From NCBI GenBank assembly GCA_017419895.1, contig JAFOKI010000228.1:1-5763 (forward strand): a stretch of 5,763 nucleotides of DNA, in the 5' to 3' direction. Below, in pieces: positions 3,082-5,763 of this stretch. The stretch's first letter is position 1. Every line of letters begins with the position of its first letter. Under the pieces are notes generated by a model. That model was not told the DNA's origin. It ran no database searches and saw only the letters and a list, made by a program, of their open reading frames with translations. Position numbers and translations under genes: made by a program. This DNA comes from Eubacterium sp. (GTDB lineage Bacteria > Bacillota > Clostridia > Peptostreptococcales > Anaerovoracaceae).

Positions 3082-5493
3082 ATGGACGACAACAGGAACA
3101 TAGAGACAGGGATCGAATTCCTGACGAGAAAAATGGATGAGGAACGCGTGACGGTGCCCGAATCACTTTCGGAAGCGAATGTGAGAGAAATGATTGCGCG
3201 TGAAAAAGCAAAAATCGATATGGCTGCAACAAAGCCGTTCCGCGCAGCGGCTGCAGGTCCGAATACTGAAGCAGCGCCTGCGCAGGCTGAATCGCCAGAA
3301 GCACCCGCCGCATCTGCAGTGCCTGGACCGCAGGATATCCGTCCGGGGATCCTGCAGGAAGTGATCGCGGCGTCGAAGGAAGCCGAAGCAGCTTCCGCAG
3401 CATGGACGGCAAAGAGAAAAAAGAGAAACAGAAGAAGAGCGATATCTGCCATTGCCGCCTGCATGGTGGTGATGATCGGCTCATGGGCTGTGCTTAACAA
3501 TATAGGAGCGTTCAGGGGAAATGATGAACCCGTGGATTACACCGACAGTACGGCTGTGGTATCCGAAACAGACGGTCTTGTGAGTTTCGCGTCGTATGAT
3601 GAGCTCGATGATTTTATAGGCGAGTTCAGAGCGGCAAGGGATGATTTTTACCGCTATGAAACCAAAAGAGGACTGTTTGATTACGGCGGAGGCTCAAAAG
3701 ATGCACCGGCTGCTGCTGAAGAGGATATGGAGGCGGAAGAAGCACCGATAGCCGCGAACAATGCCGATGGGATCGTCGAAAAATCCGAGGCTGCAATGGC
3801 TGCAAACGACGAGGCGGGCACAGGCGGCGGAAGCCATTCCGAAACGTACACCCAGGTCGACGGAGTCGATGAGGCAGATATAGTCAAGACAGACGGAACG
3901 TACATATACTATCTTTCCCGCAGGGGCGACATAGTGATCGTGAAAGCCGATAAAGGCGAAACGACAGAGGTCGCGAGGGTCGCGCCGCAGGATGTGGAGT
4001 ATGAGAAGGACGGAAAGAAGAGCAGGATAAGCGAGAATTTCAACGATTTCTTCCTGATGGGCGACACGCTCGCGGTAGTCGGCGGAAGATATGAGAACTA
4101 CGATTACTACCAGCCTGAAGACGGCGGAGGGGAAGGTGTGATCGAAGAGGAAGTTCCCAAAACGGAAAACTTCGCGACCGACGATGGCGAAGAGATCACG
4201 GAAGAACCTGCCGTAACAGACAGCAGTGAGGCAGCAGCCGCTGACGAGGAGGTCATGTACGACGGAGCTTTTGTACCGGTGAGCGAAAGAGCCTTTGTCA
4301 CGGTGTATGACATCGCCGACAGGTCGAAACCCGTTGAGAAATTCACGTACGAACAAAGCGGCTACGCCTTATCCTCCCGCATGGTCGGGAAATACCTCTA
4401 CCTCGTGACGAACGAGTACCTGTACGAGAACGACATCCCCTGGTGCACCGGCGCTGACGGAAGCATGAAAAAACTGGGGATCGAGAACATCAAAGCATTC
4501 CCCTCGCCCTCCAGCGAATCTTATGTGATTGTCGCGGCAGTCGACACGACGTCTTCGGACAAAAAAGTGGTTAGCGACACGAAGGCCGTTCTCGGATCTT
4601 CCAATAATATATACTGTACGACGGATACACTTTATGTGGCAGCAGAAACGTACGGCGAAGGCAGCGGACGCATGGTATACGGAGGGTCTGTGAACACAGC
4701 GATCCTCAGGGCTTCGCTGAAAGAAGGCAAGATCGAATTCACCGGTACCGGAAAAGTCAGAGGATACATTTACGGCCAGTGGGCTATGGACGAGAAGGAC
4801 GGATACTTCAGGATCGCGACAACTTCCAGCAAGAGCGGAAAAGACGTCAACAACCTGTTCGTTCTCGATAAGGATATGAGCGTCAAGGGCAGCGTTACGG
4901 GCTTCGCGAACGATGAGCACATCGAAGCTGTAAGGTTCATCGGCGAAAAGGCGTACGTGATCACTTACAAGCAGACAGACCCGCTGTTCATAATAGACCT
5001 GAGCGATCCCGCAGCGCCAAAAATCGAGGGCGAGGTCAAGATCACCGGATTCTCGACACTGCTCCATCCGATAAGTTCGACAGAGCTTCTCGGTATCGGC
5101 TACGCAACAGAGATCGTTAATGAAGAATTCGAAACAGAAGCCACGGACGGAATGAAGCTCGCGCTCTTCGATATTTCGGATCCTTCGAGCCCGAAAGTCG
5201 CTGACAGCGCGGAGTTCGCCGGCATCTGGAGCGAAGCGCAGGACAACCACCGCGCGTTCGTGGTCAATTCCGAAAAGGGATATTTCGCGGTGCCCTTCAC
5301 CCAGTACTGGGATGCAGAGGGTGAGGACTACGCGGTCGGCGGAATCCTGGTATTCAGGGTGTACAAAGGCAAGATCGAGGTGCTCGGACGCCTCGGCGGC
5401 GAAGACGAAATCAGCCGCGCGGTCTATATAGACGATTACATTTACGGAATTACTTACGACGACAAGATCGTATCCTACAAAGCTGAGTTTTAG
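3082..5493 (+). CDS. Membrane-anchored beta-propeller protein (PF09826-type), probable anti-sigma factor
   Basis: This 803-residue protein is predicted to have a cytoplasmic N-terminus and a large extracellular domain. Residues 1-119 include VPESLSEANVREM (from 25), an Ala/Pro-rich spacer and a basic patch, KRKKRNRRR. One hydrophobic helix (about 120-139) follows. After an acidic stalk with FASYDELDDFI (169-179) comes VDGVDEADIVKTDG (259-272), the hallmark of the Beta_propel family. Blade-like segments YDIADRSKP (409), DLSDPAAP (639) and DISDPSSP (697) recur to the C-terminus. Residues 344-394 are a highly acidic insert. The gene is the second of an operon 3' of an ECF sigma factor; position and topology suggest an anti-sigma factor that senses an external or envelope cue. 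The N-terminus has no cysteine, so the HxxxCxxC zinc anti-sigma motif is absent. It could instead be a secreted-surface protein merely controlled by the sigma factor. Family assignment is firm; the regulatory role is inferred. The gene ends with TAG. Confidence 0.88.
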   Translation: MDDNRNIETGIEFLTRKMDEERVTVPESLSEANVREMIAREKAKIDMAATKPFRAAAAGPNTEAAPAQAESPEAPAASAVPGPQDIRPGILQEVIAASKEAEAASAAWTAKRKKRNRRRAISAIAACMVVMIGSWAVLNNIGAFRGNDEPVDYTDSTAVVSETDGLVSFASYDELDDFIGEFRAARDDFYRYETKRGLFDYGGGSKDAPAAAEEDMEAEEAPIAANNADGIVEKSEAAMAANDEAGTGGGSHSETYTQVDGVDEADIVKTDGTYIYYLSRRGDIVIVKADKGETTEVARVAPQDVEYEKDGKKSRISENFNDFFLMGDTLAVVGGRYENYDYYQPEDGGGEGVIEEEVPKTENFATDDGEEITEEPAVTDSSEAAAADEEVMYDGAFVPVSERAFVTVYDIADRSKPVEKFTYEQSGYALSSRMVGKYLYLVTNEYLYENDIPWCTGADGSMKKLGIENIKAFPSPSSESYVIVAAVDTTSSDKKVVSDTKAVLGSSNNIYCTTDTLYVAAETYGEGSGRMVYGGSVNTAILRASLKEGKIEFTGTGKVRGYIYGQWAMDEKDGYFRIATTSSKSGKDVNNLFVLDKDMSVKGSVTGFANDEHIEAVRFIGEKAYVITYKQTDPLFIIDLSDPAAPKIEGEVKITGFSTLLHPISSTELLGIGYATEIVNEEFETEATDGMKLALFDISDPSSPKVADSAEFAGIWSEAQDNHRAFVVNSEKGYFAVPFTQYWDAEGEDYAVGGILVFRVYKGKIEVLGRLGGEDEISRAVYIDDYIYGITYDDKIVSYKAEF
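4111..4263 (+). other. Acidic low-complexity insert within the propeller domain
   Basis: Codons for residues 344-394 (start at 3082) contain 19 Asp/Glu and a single Lys in 51 residues, including VIEEEVP and DDGEEITEEP. The insert separates a strand ending GGRYENYDYY from the next one, AFVPVSERAFVTVYDI. It is probably a disordered surface loop between propeller strands. Acidic loops can bind calcium or repel cell-wall polyanions; neither is shown here. Confidence 0.65.
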
Positions 5494-5588
5494 GCGGGAG
5501 GACAGGCCCGGCGCCCCCGGTCCGGGGGCGCCGGATGCCGCCGGGCGGTACGCCCGGCGGCTGCCCCGCCGCAGGCGGGGTGCCCGCC
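5493..5588 (+). repeat. Cluster of three GC-rich hairpins with a possible closing stem
   Basis: Directly after the propeller stop codon come three tandem inverted repeats. Arm A has an 11-bp stem (5508-5518 with 5524-5534, loop GGTCC). Arm B has an 11-bp stem (5537-5547 with 5551-5561, loop GTA). Arm C has a 7-bp stem (5564-5570 with 5574-5580, loop GCA). GGCGGG at 5493-5498 can pair with CCCGCC at 5583-5588 and close all three into a branched fold. The latter can instead pair with 5574-5579 and break arm C. The block 5494-5590 contains only 11 A/T bases in 97. It has no T tract, so it is not a standard terminator. It may be a REP-like palindromic repeat cluster or a 3' mRNA-stabilising structure. 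Confidence 0.75.
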
Positions 5589-5599
5589 CGTGACATATA

Positions 5600-5642
5600 A
5601 AAAGTGCAGCTGCAAAGATCAGTCTTTGTAAGCTGCACTTTT
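5600..5642 (+). terminator. Bidirectional rho-independent terminator of the sigma/propeller operon
   Basis: AAAAGTGCAGCT (5600-5611) pairs over 12 bp with AGCTGCACTTTT (5631-5642). Past a G-T pair and a one-base bulge, CAAAGA (5613-5618) pairs with TCTTTG (5623-5628) around a TCAG loop. T residues follow on the plus strand. On the minus strand the tract is TTTTTATAT, so the hairpin could also stop transcription coming from the right. Confidence 0.88.
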
Positions 5643-5648
5643 ATGTTG

Positions 5649-5675
5649 CAAAAATATGGCGACGGTTTCCCGCCA
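5649..5675 (-). terminator. Probable terminator of the convergent minus-strand gene
   Basis: Read on the minus strand, TGGCG and CGCCA (plus positions 5671-5675 and 5657-5661) form a short 5-bp stem with a 9-nt loop, followed by TATTTTTG. It lies 28 nt beyond the minus-strand stop at 5703. The stem is short, and the stronger bidirectional hairpin at 5600-5642 may be the main stop. Confidence 0.45.
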
Positions 5676-5702
5676 AATGCCCGGAATTAAGAAGGTAGAT
5701 CA

Positions 5703-5762
5703 TCACGGCGCGAGCTCGAAGAAGTCCGCAACGCGGTTCTTTGTATCAATAAGAAGATTGTA
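5703..5762 (-). CDS. C-terminal end of a convergent gene (partial)
   Basis: On the minus strand a frame enters from the right edge and gives 19 residues, YNLLIDTKNRVADFFELAP, before TGA (plus 5703-5705). Its codons look like those of the other genes, and it is followed in its own direction by a hairpin with a T tract and then a bidirectional terminator. This is the arrangement expected where two genes converge. A second minus frame is open to a TAA further left, but its residues (Ser/Arg-rich) look less natural. The piece is too short to identify the protein. Confidence 0.5.
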   Translation of the reverse strand, partial: YNLLIDTKNRVADFFELAP

Positions 5763-5763
5763 C

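Noticed and set aside
2619..3500. A 293-residue minus-strand frame across the sigma/propeller junction
   Set aside because: It overlaps two well-supported plus-strand genes and has Ser/Ala/Arg-rich shadow composition.
4369..5250. A 293-residue minus-strand frame inside the propeller gene
   Set aside because: It is an antisense shadow of a conserved PF09826-type coding region with no start signal.
5450..5638. A small minus-strand frame of 62 residues across the hairpin cluster
   Set aside because: The predicted peptide is the translation of GC-rich inverted repeats and a terminator (Gly/Pro runs), not a plausible protein.
5643..5690. A 15-codon plus-strand frame starting at ATG 5643
   Set aside because: It begins immediately at the end of a strong terminator, has no ribosome site and stops quickly.

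Overview
The window reads as chromosomal DNA from a Gram-positive anaerobe of the Clostridia (Bacillota), probably an uncultured gut or rumen lineage with moderate to slightly high GC. This placement is an inference. It rests on a strong Shine-Dalgarno site, TATAAT-type extended -10 promoters, U-tract terminators, and an ECF sigma factor beside a single-pass membrane protein with a 'Beta_propel' (PF09826-type) ectodomain. No mobile element, CRISPR array, tRNA or rRNA was recognised.

Layout. (1) Bases 1-264 hold at most the last codons of an upstream gene, then an extended -10 promoter and a leader of about 125 nt that begins with a stem-loop. (2) Bases 265-2286 encode a HerA/FtsK-like P-loop ATPase of the DUF853 (YjgR) family. 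Its core is highly conserved, but it carries a large three-part low-complexity tail: a Tyr/Gln/Pro/Gly linker, six 11-residue repeats and a four-residue-periodic glycine zipper. It ends at a rho-independent terminator whose U-tract touches the -35 box of the next promoter. (3) Bases 2341-5493 form a two-gene operon of an ECF sigma factor (2458-2979) and a membrane-anchored beta-propeller protein (3082-5493, possible earlier start 3052). The junction holds a 10-bp hairpin flanked by a near-perfect 15-nt direct repeat spaced exactly 60 nt apart. (4) Bases 5494-5590 are an ~89% GC cluster of three tandem hairpins. It is followed by a bidirectional terminator, a second terminator facing left, and the last 19 codons of a convergent minus-strand gene.

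How the genes may work together. The sigma/propeller pair looks like a transmembrane signalling unit. A cytoplasmic N-terminal segment would hold the sigma factor, one membrane helix crosses the membrane, and the propeller senses something outside the cell. The anti-sigma role is inferred from gene order and topology; the N-terminus has no zinc anti-sigma motif. The ATPase is a separate transcription unit with its own promoter and terminator, and nothing links it functionally to the sigma operon beyond a similar -10 element. The most unusual material is the ATPase tail, the repeat/hairpin junction in the sigma operon, and the multi-hairpin block after the propeller gene.
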